This document shows positions 1-5,634 of a DNA stretch of 32,435 bases, piece after piece. Each line of letters begins with the position of its first letter. Position 1 is the first letter of the stretch. The translations under genes and the position numbers were made by a program. Where the stretch lies: the NCBI GenBank assembly GCA_018895235.1, contig JAHIOM010000014.1, forward strand, positions 69,203 to 101,637, read 5' to 3'. The DNA comes from Patescibacteria group bacterium (GTDB lineage: Bacteria; Patescibacteriota; Minisyncoccia; Minisyncoccales; Staskawiczbacteraceae). The notes beneath the pieces are model-generated. The model was not told the origin of the DNA. It was given only the letters and a program-made list of their open reading frames with translations, and did not search any database.

Positions 1-454
1 TGAATAATAATATATCCATACCTGCGTGTATCAACGTTGCCACTGCCAATCCAAAAACAGGTTTGTTTCGCTTAATAAAATAAGCGATGGTAATAGTTAA
101 GACAATCTGCATAACAAACCCGAGGTTACGCCTAAACCAAAAAGTAAAGCTTAAAAGATCACCAAGTCTCCCCATGATAATAACCATTGGCATGTCTTTA
201 ACGAACATCTCGAAGAGTGCGTAACCTAAACCTAAAAAGATACAATAATAAGGGAATTTGCCCCATCTGGAGACTAATAAAAACTTTATACCCTCCTCTA
301 CAAAACCAACGGCAATGATGAAATATGGAATAACAACCAATAAATTATCGAGTTTTGGGATTGGTATCTCAACCAACGAAGAAAATATGAGAAGGAACAG
401 TGCCCCGCTTGCTCCTGCTAAAAAAGCTACAATAACTTTGCTGGTTTTTATCAT
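1..454 (-). CDS. PrsW-like intramembrane protease (partial, C-terminus beyond window)
   Basis: This reading frame was missed by the ORF track because it runs off the left edge. Translation of the minus strand from ATG at 454 gives a hydrophobic protein of at least 151 residues with several membrane segments. It carries the three spaced motifs of the PrsW/M82 glutamic intramembrane protease family: EEGIK (EExxK type), a Gly-rich helix ending in ALFE, and HAGMD (HxxxD type). PrsW-type proteases cleave membrane substrates such as anti-sigma factors; the substrate here is unknown. The start at 454 is preferred over an in-frame ATG at 469 because GAGG lies 9 nt upstream of it. The assignment rests on motif recognition, so a CPBP-like relative is possible. 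Confidence 0.7.
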   Translation of the reverse strand, partial: MIKTSKVIVAFLAGASGALFLLIFSSLVEIPIPKLDNLLVVIPYFIIAVGFVEEGIKFLLVSRWGKFPYYCIFLGLGYALFEMFVKDMPMVIIMGRLGDLLSFTFWFRRNLGFVMQIVLTITIAYFIKRNKPVFGLAVATLIHAGMDILLF

Positions 455-490
455 ATAATAGCGCCTCATCGCGGACCCTAAATTAATATA

Positions 491-500
491 TTGACGTCAA
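491..500. promoter_or_regulatory. 10-bp perfect palindrome upstream of the PrsW-like gene
   Basis: TTGACGTCAA is self-complementary and lies about 35-45 bp upstream of the probable start of the PrsW-like gene. It could be an operator or part of a -35 box, but no well-spaced -10 box is visible, so the role is unknown. Confidence 0.25.
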
Positions 501-545
501 AATAAACACGGCCTGGTTTTTTTATATTTGTTTTTTCAATTTACC

Positions 546-571
546 AAAAAACCACCTTAATTAAAAGGTGG
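546..571 (-). terminator. Rho-independent terminator, hairpin family copy 1
   Basis: On the minus strand CCACCTT/AAGGTGG forms a stem with a short AT loop followed by a T run. It lies downstream of the flavoprotein gene and its 69-nt repeat. The same hairpin with the flanking TTACCAAAAA recurs at 2390-2416, and a diverged version at 1790-1814. Confidence 0.75.
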
Positions 572-585
572 CTCTTCTGGGATAT

Positions 586-654
586 GCGCGGGATCGTGAA
601 CAACGTTAGAACCGAGATTATGACAAATTACGAACAAATTCACATACCAGACCT
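586..654. repeat. 69-nt direct repeat, copy 1
   Basis: This matches 1887-1955 over 69 nt without any gap (10 mismatches by hand alignment). It lies in the 3' untranslated region of the flavoprotein gene, between its stop codon and terminator. It has no open frame of note and does not fold into a recognisable tRNA. In minus-strand RNA, position pairs 8-39, 9-38 and 10-37 can pair in both copies, with compensating changes, which hints at a structured RNA. Confidence 0.7.
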
Positions 655-701
655 TATCCCACCTTGCGACTAAATATAGTTTTGGAATAAAAAATGACAA
701 G

Positions 702-1778
702 TTATGAATTTCTTGGGTCTCTGATATTCTTTCTTAAAATAATAGCGGCAACCGGAAAAAGTATTTTTTTGAATGACTGATATCTGTATGATTGCCGTGT
801 GAATTTAACAGGGTCCCTATCAGAACAATGTTTAATAAACCATTTGTAAGCCCTTTTACCGAATGCCATAAAAAACAGGCGGTTCACCACAGAAGCCTTC
901 ATTCTTGGGATAAGATCCTTTTGGCAAAGCTCATAGAAATCCCTACCCTCAATAATACTTCTTGCAGCATAGTAACCAGACTTCATTGCGTATCTCATAC
1001 CAAAACCAAACAAATAATCCTGAAATCCGCCAGCCTCTCCAATATAAACTTTTCTGCTCTTTGGTATTTTAGGCAAAAAGAAATTTCCTGTCCCCACAAA
1101 TTTTTTAACATCTTCCATTTTGAAATTTTTATATTGCTTAAAAATTTCTAATGTTTTTTCTATATATTTATCAAGTTCTCTATAATTTCCGAAAATACAG
1201 GTAGCAAGTGTAGCCTGACCATCATGAACAAAAAAGTAAGAATACCCGTTTAGCGCGCAACTATCATCTAATAGCCCTATATGACAATCCTCTAAATCTG
1301 TCTTAAAGGCATAACCCGAAACTAATGCATCCTTGTTTGGGTCGTTTAGAACAGGCCCGGTTGCCATAATATCTACATCTTTTGATTTTATCGGATGATT
1401 ATAAAATATTTTTACCCCAAATGCCAAAGCTTGTTTTTTTAATCCCTGGTCTAACGAATCTTCCACGGTTCCCCTTCTTACTAAATAATAAGCCGAGCGG
1501 GGTAACTTAAAATCCCTATGGCAACCATCGGGCGCCCATAGAGAAAGTTTGTTAGACCCCCAGTAATAGAAATTTAATTCAATATTTATATCCTTTAAGA
1601 AATCTAAAGCGTCCTGTTCGTAGCTCCAATTCTCTATGCCTTGGAAATCGTTATTGAACCGTATGCCGCTGTCTTTTGTCATATCAAACACCTCAACCTT
1701 ATATCCCGCCTTAGCTAAATTGATAGCTGCTGTCAAACCAGATATTCCCGCACCTCCAATTTTGATGATTTTATCCAT
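702..1778 (-). CDS. Geranylgeranyl-reductase-like FAD-dependent oxidoreductase
   Basis: A 358-residue protein starting with a Rossmann dinucleotide-binding motif (GGAGISGLTAA, about residues 8-18) and an acidic residue ending the second strand (VEVFD), as in FAD-binding monooxygenase/reductase folds. A second FAD-contacting motif, GEAGGFQDYLFGFGMRYA, lies around residues 250-270 and is characteristic of the geranylgeranyl reductase group, which saturates isoprenoid chains of lipids or quinones. The C-terminal ~80 residues are basic and hydrophobic and may contact the membrane. No isoprenoid pathway genes are adjacent, so the substrate is unknown. The gene is preceded by a terminator hairpin and followed by the 69-nt repeat, so it is probably a single transcription unit. 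Confidence 0.75.
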   Translation of the reverse strand: MDKIIKIGGAGISGLTAAINLAKAGYKVEVFDMTKDSGIRFNNDFQGIENWSYEQDALDFLKDINIELNFYYWGSNKLSLWAPDGCHRDFKLPRSAYYLVRRGTVEDSLDQGLKKQALAFGVKIFYNHPIKSKDVDIMATGPVLNDPNKDALVSGYAFKTDLEDCHIGLLDDSCALNGYSYFFVHDGQATLATCIFGNYRELDKYIEKTLEIFKQYKNFKMEDVKKFVGTGNFFLPKIPKSRKVYIGEAGGFQDYLFGFGMRYAMKSGYYAARSIIEGRDFYELCQKDLIPRMKASVVNRLFFMAFGKRAYKWFIKHCSDRDPVKFTRQSYRYQSFKKILFPVAAIILRKNIRDPRNS

Positions 1779-1789
1779 ATTTATATTTT

Positions 1790-1814
1790 ACCAAAAAGCC
1801 GCCTAAATGGCGAC
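1790..1814 (-). terminator. Terminator hairpin, diverged family member
   Basis: On the minus strand CGCC-ATTTA-GGCG is followed by GCTTTTTGG. It sits between the 69-nt repeat copy 2 and the start of the flavoprotein gene, closing the deoxyribosyltransferase unit. The flanking TTACCAAAAAGCC is shared with the other two hairpins of the family. Confidence 0.6.
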
Positions 1815-1818
1815 TTAG

Positions 1819-1836
1819 TTCAAATCCCGTTGCCTG
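1819..1836 (+). other. tRNA 3'-end-like fragment
   Basis: TTCAAATCCCGTTGCCTG resembles the T-loop and 3' acceptor strand of the tRNA-Asp gene at 2428-2501 (TTCAAATCCCGTCGCCCG), with two mismatches, but in the opposite orientation. There is no upstream T-stem or remainder of a tRNA. It may be a remnant left by recombination, or chance. Confidence 0.3.
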
Positions 1837-1886
1837 TAACCCAAAATTAGATGAAATTTACGAACAAAAAATAGTGAAAAAACGGT

Positions 1887-1955
1887 GCGCGGCGCCGTGA
1901 ACAACGTTAGAACCACGATTATGGCTAATTATGAACAAATACACATACCAGACCT
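1887..1955. repeat. 69-nt direct repeat, copy 2
   Basis: This is the second copy of the element at 586-654, in the same orientation and without gaps. It abuts the stop codon of the deoxyribosyltransferase gene, so both copies occupy the 3' untranslated region of a minus-strand gene upstream of a terminator hairpin. Confidence 0.7.
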
Positions 1956-2367
1956 ATTTAGTTAAAAATTTATCAATTAGGTTAAAACAGTCTTCTGTAG
2001 TTTTATATTCTTTAATTATAAGCTTATTATTACCGCTTATCATCGCCGAAAGTTTTTTCTCGCCTGTATCTCGGAAAAGACAAAGTATTTTTTTGTTAAG
2101 TTCTTCTGCTAATCTTAATTCGTAGCCAACGCCTAATGACGGAGTAGAAACTTCTGCGATGACAACGTCTGCTTCCTTCACCCAATTTACATCTCTTTCA
2201 AATATATATTCATCGGTTAGATTTTTTTCTCCCAAATCATCTATTGTTTTAGCTCCGACATGTTCAGAAAGAACATCTCCATATTGTTTGAGATGTTGTA
2301 TCATCTTAAAATATTCTTCATTGTTCTCTCTGCCGCCCCTTATTGAACCTGCAAAATATATTTTCAT
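1954..2367 (-). CDS. Nucleoside 2-deoxyribosyltransferase-like protein
   Basis: A 137-residue protein of the nucleoside 2-deoxyribosyltransferase / RCL (DNPH1) family, whose members cleave or transfer the N-glycosidic bond of (deoxy)nucleosides or nucleotides. Visible family features are the N-terminal YFAGSIRGGRENNEEY, which resembles the RCL phosphate-binding start, and DVVIAEVSTPSLGVGYEL at about residues 67-84, containing the conserved Asp and the Glu of the GVGYE motif expected to be catalytic. Length is normal for the family and no signal peptide is seen. The function is probably nucleotide salvage or clean-up in the cytosol; whether it prefers nucleosides or 5'-monophosphates cannot be told. 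A terminator hairpin precedes the gene, so it is likely transcribed alone. Confidence 0.8.
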   Translation of the reverse strand: MKIYFAGSIRGGRENNEEYFKMIQHLKQYGDVLSEHVGAKTIDDLGEKNLTDEYIFERDVNWVKEADVVIAEVSTPSLGVGYELRLAEELNKKILCLFRDTGEKKLSAMISGNNKLIIKEYKTTEDCFNLIDKFLTK

Positions 2368-2389
2368 AATTTTATTAATTTATCCTACC

Positions 2390-2416
2390 AAAAAGCCACC
2401 TTAATTAAAAGGTGGC
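2390..2416 (-). terminator. Rho-independent terminator after tRNA-Asp
   Basis: On the minus strand GCCACCTT/AAGGTGGC is followed by TTTTTGG. It lies about 12 nt past the 3' end of tRNA-Asp and closes the tRNA/nuclease cluster. It is nearly identical to the hairpin at 546-571. Confidence 0.8.
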
Positions 2417-2427
2417 TTCGGAAAAAG

Positions 2428-2501
2428 CGCGGGCGACGGGATTTGAACCCGTGATCTCTGCCGTGACAGGGCAGCGCTTTTCCAAACTAAGCTACGCCCG
2501 C
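2428..2501 (-). tRNA. tRNA-Asp (GTC)
   Basis: A complete 74-nt cloverleaf reads on the minus strand: acceptor GCGGGCG/CGCCCGC, anticodon stem CTGCC/GGCAG with loop CTGTCAC (anticodon GTC), T-arm ACGGG-TTCAAAT-CCCGT, and discriminator G73 as expected for Asp. CCA is not encoded. Its first 15 bases overlap the end of the upstream LAGLIDADG gene, whose stop codon is tRNA positions 13-15. Confidence 0.95.
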
Positions 2502-3155
2502 ATTTTTGTAAATTTTATATTTTCTTTTTAAATAAATCAACTCAGTCATCTTATTATTGTTATACATAAACTTAAATAATTTTTTAGAATCGTTAACGCC
2601 ATAATTTAATCTCCATGTATTTTCACTCACATTTACTGATCCATCAGTCCCAACTATATTACCCAATTTAATTTTCAGATTATCTAAAATTAGTCTACTC
2701 CCCGAAGTAAATCGTGTACGCAAAGTATATGATTTATTTTTTCTATCTGGTTTTTTAAAATATCCCGAAAGTACATTGCCGTCACCATCAAAATATCCTC
2801 TAACAAAATGCGAAAAATATTGATCGGGTATTTTTGGTAAATCAATTATCTTACTTTTAGCTGGCATTAAACCCAATTTCAGTAAATCATTAAACATCTC
2901 CTTACTACCAATTTGTAAGCGGAACGCCTTTTTCCATTTATTATTTCTCTTACGTTCTGCAATTTTGTGGTTAGATCCAAACAACTCTCTAATTTTATAT
3001 AACAAATCTTTATCTGTTATTTCGAATTCTATAAAATGCGCACCTCTCTTATTTTTTATCATTGTTCCATCGGCCGTAAAAAATCCTAATACATAAGCCA
3101 TTTCTGGCGTCCACTTTTTGAAAAAATCTTCGTTCTTGGTTTTAAAAATTGGCAT
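2487..3155 (-). CDS. LAGLIDADG homing endonuclease, two-motif type
   Basis: A 222-residue free-standing endonuclease with two LAGLIDADG-type helices: AYVLGFFTADGTM (about residues 20-32) and HFVRGYFDGDGNV (about 116-128). Each ends in the acidic residue that coordinates the catalytic metal, so the enzyme looks intact. Proteins of this family make site-specific double-strand breaks at long target sites. The gene lies between tRNA-Met/Ile2 (13 nt upstream) and tRNA-Asp, and its last codons (AAT GCG GGC GTA GCT TAG) are the first 15 bases of tRNA-Asp. There is no intron in either tRNA. The target may be the tRNA cluster itself, which is inference. It is probably expressed from the tRNA transcript. 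Confidence 0.9.
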   Translation of the reverse strand: MPIFKTKNEDFFKKWTPEMAYVLGFFTADGTMIKNKRGAHFIEFEITDKDLLYKIRELFGSNHKIAERKRNNKWKKAFRLQIGSKEMFNDLLKLGLMPAKSKIIDLPKIPDQYFSHFVRGYFDGDGNVLSGYFKKPDRKNKSYTLRTRFTSGSRLILDNLKIKLGNIVGTDGSVNVSENTWRLNYGVNDSKKLFKFMYNNNKMTELIYLKRKYKIYKNAGVA

Positions 3156-3168
3156 TTTTAAAACTTAA

Positions 3169-3241
3169 TGCCGGAGGTGGGATTTGAACCCACGACCTCT
3201 GCCTTATGAAAGCATTGCTACTACCACTGAGCTACTCCGGC
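3169..3241 (-). tRNA. tRNA with CAT anticodon (elongator Met or Ile2)
   Basis: A 73-nt cloverleaf on the minus strand: acceptor GCCGGAG/CTCCGGC, anticodon loop TTCATAA (CAT), T-arm GTGGG-TTCAAAT-CCCAC, discriminator A73, no encoded CCA. The anticodon stem has an A27-G43 mismatch and a T31-G39 wobble. C11 and a normal 1-72 pair argue against an initiator. Elongator Met and lysidine-modified Ile2 cannot be separated by eye. Positions 8-10 (TAG) serve as the stop codon of the overlapping GIY-YIG gene. Confidence 0.9.
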
Positions 3242-3498
3242 TTTTTACGATTTCCGTATTTAATTAAATGCTCTTTCTTTCCTCTCCGCCATCCTTTTAT
3301 TTGTCTTTCTCTATTTAGGACTTCTATCTTCGTAAAAAATTCTTCTTTATAAACAATTTTTATCGGCTTATGTAATTTTGTATATCTGCCGCCTTTTTTA
3401 TGACTATGTTCTGCAAAGCGTCTATCTGTATTTGAGGTTGACCCAACATAAAAACTTCCATCCTCGCATTTAATTAAATACATAAACCACTTTATCAT
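3232..3498 (-). CDS. GIY-YIG domain nuclease (small, YhbQ/UPF0213-like)
   Basis: An 88-residue single-domain GIY-YIG protein. The first strand is MYLIKCEDG, followed by FYVGSTSN (the YIG element), the conserved Arg in DRRFAEH, and the Glu-containing RERQIKGWRRGKKEHLI near the end, so the catalytic Tyr, Arg and Glu positions appear present. Such stand-alone proteins are structure- or sequence-specific nucleases that are common in CPR genomes; the cellular role is poorly known. The last codons (AAG CCG GAG TAG) are the first ten bases of the downstream CAT tRNA. An internal Met at residue 6 is an alternative start. Upstream lies a repeat-rich spacer and the initiator-like tRNA. Confidence 0.85.
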   Translation of the reverse strand: MIKWFMYLIKCEDGSFYVGSTSNTDRRFAEHSHKKGGRYTKLHKPIKIVYKEEFFTKIEVLNRERQIKGWRRGKKEHLIKYGNRKKPE

Positions 3499-3500
3499 AA

Positions 3501-3525
3501 TGTATGCCCTTCGGCAGGCTCAGGG
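3501..3525. repeat. Short hairpin repeat (GCCCTTCGGCAGGCTCAGGGC type)
   Basis: TGCCCT and AGGGCA form a 6-bp stem around TCGGCAGGCTC. This G+C-rich hairpin stands out in the AT-rich spacer between the GIY-YIG gene and the initiator-like tRNA, directly upstream of the GIY-YIG start. It looks like an interspersed palindromic repeat. Confidence 0.55.
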
Positions 3526-3559
3526 CACTTCGCCTCGCCCAGTTGATCTTTTATTGGCT

Positions 3560-3589
3560 TGCACTGAGCGAGCGAAGCGAGTCGAAGTG
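3560..3589. repeat. Interspersed repeat adjoining the initiator-like tRNA
   Basis: GCACTGAGCGAGCGAAGCGAGTCGAAGTG has CACT/AGTG ends and an internal reiterated GAGCGA/GCGAAGCGAG core. It touches the 3' end of the tRNA at 3590 and, with the hairpin at 3501-3525, resembles mobile palindromic repeats that I recall from many environmental genomes. That recollection has not been checked here. Confidence 0.5.
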
Positions 3590-3660
3590 TTGCGCTGCCT
3601 GGAATTGCACCAGGGCCTCCAGCTTATGAGACTGGCGAGGTACTACTCCTCCACAGCGCT
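3590..3660 (-). tRNA. Initiator-like tRNA-fMet (CAT), atypical
   Basis: The minus strand folds as acceptor AGCGCTG/CAGCGCA with an A1-A72 mismatch, D-arm GAGG/CCTC giving an A11-T24 pair, anticodon stem CCAGT/GCTGG with loop CTCATAA (CAT), and T-arm CCTGG-TGCAATT-CCAGG. An unpaired 1-72 and A11-U24 are hallmarks of bacterial initiator tRNA. Two features do not fit: the anticodon stem lacks the three G-C pairs, and the T-loop has G where T55 (pseudouridine) is nearly universal. CCA is not encoded. Other identities are unlikely with CAT. Confidence 0.75.
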
Positions 3661-3666
3661 AGGCCG

Positions 3667-3695
3667 ATTTTAACATAAAAAAAGCAATTAAGCAA
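3667..3695 (-). promoter_or_regulatory. Probable promoter of the tRNA/nuclease cluster
   Basis: On the minus strand TTGCTT (3690-3695) and TAAAAT (3667-3672) are 17 bp apart, which would start transcription at or just before the initiator-like tRNA. The -35 box is weak. It overlaps the lepA terminator stem. Confidence 0.45.
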
Positions 3696-3707
3696 GCCAA
3701 CTTATTG
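3676..3707 (-). terminator. Possible lepA terminator
   Basis: On the minus strand AAGCAGGC and GCTTGCTT pair across the lepA stop codon, followed by AATTGC and a run of seven T. The stem is short and bulged, so read-through into the tRNA cluster is possible. Confidence 0.45.
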
Positions 3708-5492
3708 CCTGCTTTTGAATATCTCCAAAAATGCCTGGTGGGAAACTTCTACTTTACCTCTTTGCTTCAGCAGTTTTTTGCCTTTTTTCTGTTTTTCCAG
3801 AAGTTTTCTTTTGCGGGTTACGTCGCCTCCGTATAAATAACCGGTAACGTCTTTTCTCCTGGCCCTGATAGTTTCTCTAGCGATTACCTTACTTTGGACA
3901 ACCGCCTGTAAGGCAACTGAAAACTGTTCTGCCGGTAAAACCTCTTTTAGTTTCTCAACTAAAAACTTCCCTTCCCTATATGCTTCACTTTCAGCAACTA
4001 TTTTTGAAAACGCCTCTTCGGGAGTACCTGCGATCCAAATCTCCATTTTTACCAAATTACCCGGCCTAAATCCCAACACCTTATAACTCATTGAAGCATA
4101 ACCCTGGCTCACGCTTTTAATTTTATCGTATAAATTAGTGATAATACCGCGTAAAGGAATCTCATAAATAATAATCGCTCTGTCAAAACTTAAGTATTGG
4201 GTATCAATATATTTTCCGCCGAGTGATTTTAAAACTTCCATTAACTTGCTTAAGTAAATTGAGGGAGTTATCAATTCCAAAGACACCCATGGTTCTTCGC
4301 TTGATTTAATTTGGCTTACTTGTGGCCAATCTGAGGCTGAATAGATAAAATCTTCTTTTCCTTTCTGGTCAATTATTTTATACACTACCGAAGGTGTGGA
4401 AATCACGAGCTCCAAACCGAATTCCCTACGCAACCTTTCAGATATAATTTCAACGTGCAAGGTTCCCAAAAATCCACATCTGTAACCCCGACCTAGCGCC
4501 TCCTTGGTTTCAGGCTCGTAAATAAAAGCAGGATCTGAAAGTTTCAGTTTTGCTAAAGCATCTTTTAATAGATCGAAGTCATTAGCATCCTGGGGGTAAA
4601 AACTAGCAAAAACCATAGGGCTTGGTTCTTGATAACCGTGTAATGGTTCAATAGAATTATTTATCTTAAACTGAGAACTAATAACTATTGTATCCCCCAC
4701 TCTTACTTTGCCAGGTTCTTTAATTCCCGTGGCAATGTAGCCGATTTCGCCGGCTGAAAGTTTTTTTTGAGGTGATAAACCCGGATTAAAAAATCCGATT
4801 TCTTTTACTTCGGCCTCTGTTTTAGTGGCCATTAATCTTATCTTTTCTCCGCTTGAAATTTCACCATCAATAACACGGACAAAAGCGATAACTCCTTTAA
4901 AAGAGTCGTAATTAGAATCAAAGATTAAAGCTCTAAATGGTTTTTGGATATCTATTTCCGGAGCCGGCACAACCTCAATTACTTTCTTTAAAAGCTCTTC
5001 GACATTGGCGCCTGTTTTCCCTGATATCTTTAAAACTTCTTTCGGATCTATGTTTAAAAGATTGGCTATTTCCTGCTGGGATTGTTCAATTCTTGCATCA
5101 GCTGCATCAATTTTGTTAACTGCGGGAATAATTACCAAGTTTTGTTTTTTAGCCAAATCTAAATTAGCCAGTGTCTGGGCTTGAATGCCCTGGGTTGCAT
5201 CAACCAGTAAAATGGCGCCCTCAACCGCAGCCAGAGCTCTAGAAACCTCGTAGGAGAAATCAACATGGCCGGGGGTATCAATTAGATTCAAAATAAAATC
5301 GCCATAGTTCATCCTCACCGGCTTTAGTTTTATAGTAATCCCCTTTTCTCTTTCCAAATCCATCCTGTCTAAAAATTGGGGCTTCATTTTCTTCAACTCA
5401 ATGGTTTTGGTAATTTCCAAAAACCTGTCAGCTAAAGTTGACTTGCCATGGTCAATGTGGCTAGAAATAAGAAAATTTCTTATGTTTCCCAT
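3702..5492 (-). CDS. lepA: Elongation factor 4 (LepA), ribosome back-translocase GTPase
   Basis: A 596-residue translational GTPase of typical LepA length. The G domain shows HIDHGKST (G1), GITI (G2), DTPGH (G3), NKID (G4) and SGKTG (G5). Family-specific sequence follows, including FCGFLGTLHVEI-like RCGFLGTLHVEII in domain III and a Lys/Arg-rich LepA C-terminal domain with ARRKDVTGYLYGGDVTRKRKLL. LepA binds the ribosome and affects elongation or assembly under stress. G5 has Gly where Ala is usual. ATG at 5492 gives the conserved NIRNF start. It lies between murJ and the tRNA cluster on the same strand; a 142-bp spacer separates it from murJ. Confidence 0.97.
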   Translation of the reverse strand: MGNIRNFLISSHIDHGKSTLADRFLEITKTIELKKMKPQFLDRMDLEREKGITIKLKPVRMNYGDFILNLIDTPGHVDFSYEVSRALAAVEGAILLVDATQGIQAQTLANLDLAKKQNLVIIPAVNKIDAADARIEQSQQEIANLLNIDPKEVLKISGKTGANVEELLKKVIEVVPAPEIDIQKPFRALIFDSNYDSFKGVIAFVRVIDGEISSGEKIRLMATKTEAEVKEIGFFNPGLSPQKKLSAGEIGYIATGIKEPGKVRVGDTIVISSQFKINNSIEPLHGYQEPSPMVFASFYPQDANDFDLLKDALAKLKLSDPAFIYEPETKEALGRGYRCGFLGTLHVEIISERLRREFGLELVISTPSVVYKIIDQKGKEDFIYSASDWPQVSQIKSSEEPWVSLELITPSIYLSKLMEVLKSLGGKYIDTQYLSFDRAIIIYEIPLRGIITNLYDKIKSVSQGYASMSYKVLGFRPGNLVKMEIWIAGTPEEAFSKIVAESEAYREGKFLVEKLKEVLPAEQFSVALQAVVQSKVIARETIRARRKDVTGYLYGGDVTRKRKLLEKQKKGKKLLKQRGKVEVSHQAFLEIFKSRQ

Positions 5493-5634
5493 ATTTTAAT
5501 TATTTTTATTCCTATTATTTACTAAACCAACTTGGCTATATAAGCCAGTTGCCAATAGCCCTTTCTGCTGCAACTTGAAATTTTGGCTGCAAATTGATAA
5601 AAAATTCGTCAGCTTATACTGTGTATAAACCTCC
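5493..5634 (-). other. murJ-lepA spacer with a hairpin
   Basis: On the minus strand AACTGGCT-TATA-TAGCCAAGTT forms a hairpin about 60 nt before lepA, without a clear T run. A strong GAGGAGG overlaps the murJ stop but leads only to a nine-codon frame (ATG at the murJ stop). No other gene is seen. Confidence 0.4.

Noticed and set aside
258-458. 66-residue plus-strand ORF
   Set aside because: It is a shadow of the partial PrsW-like gene on the minus strand.
586-654. Possible integron attC site, because of ACAACGTTAGAAC
   Set aside because: The required RYYYAAC/GTTRRRY core pair is not met (the base after GTTAGA is not a pyrimidine) and there is no integrase or cassette array.
792-1151. 119-residue plus-strand ORF
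   Set aside because: It is the antisense shadow of the flavoprotein gene, whose motifs are clear on the minus strand.
5605-5634. Nine-codon ORF after GAGGAGG at the murJ stop
   Set aside because: It is too short and has no sign of conservation; the SD-like string may be chance.
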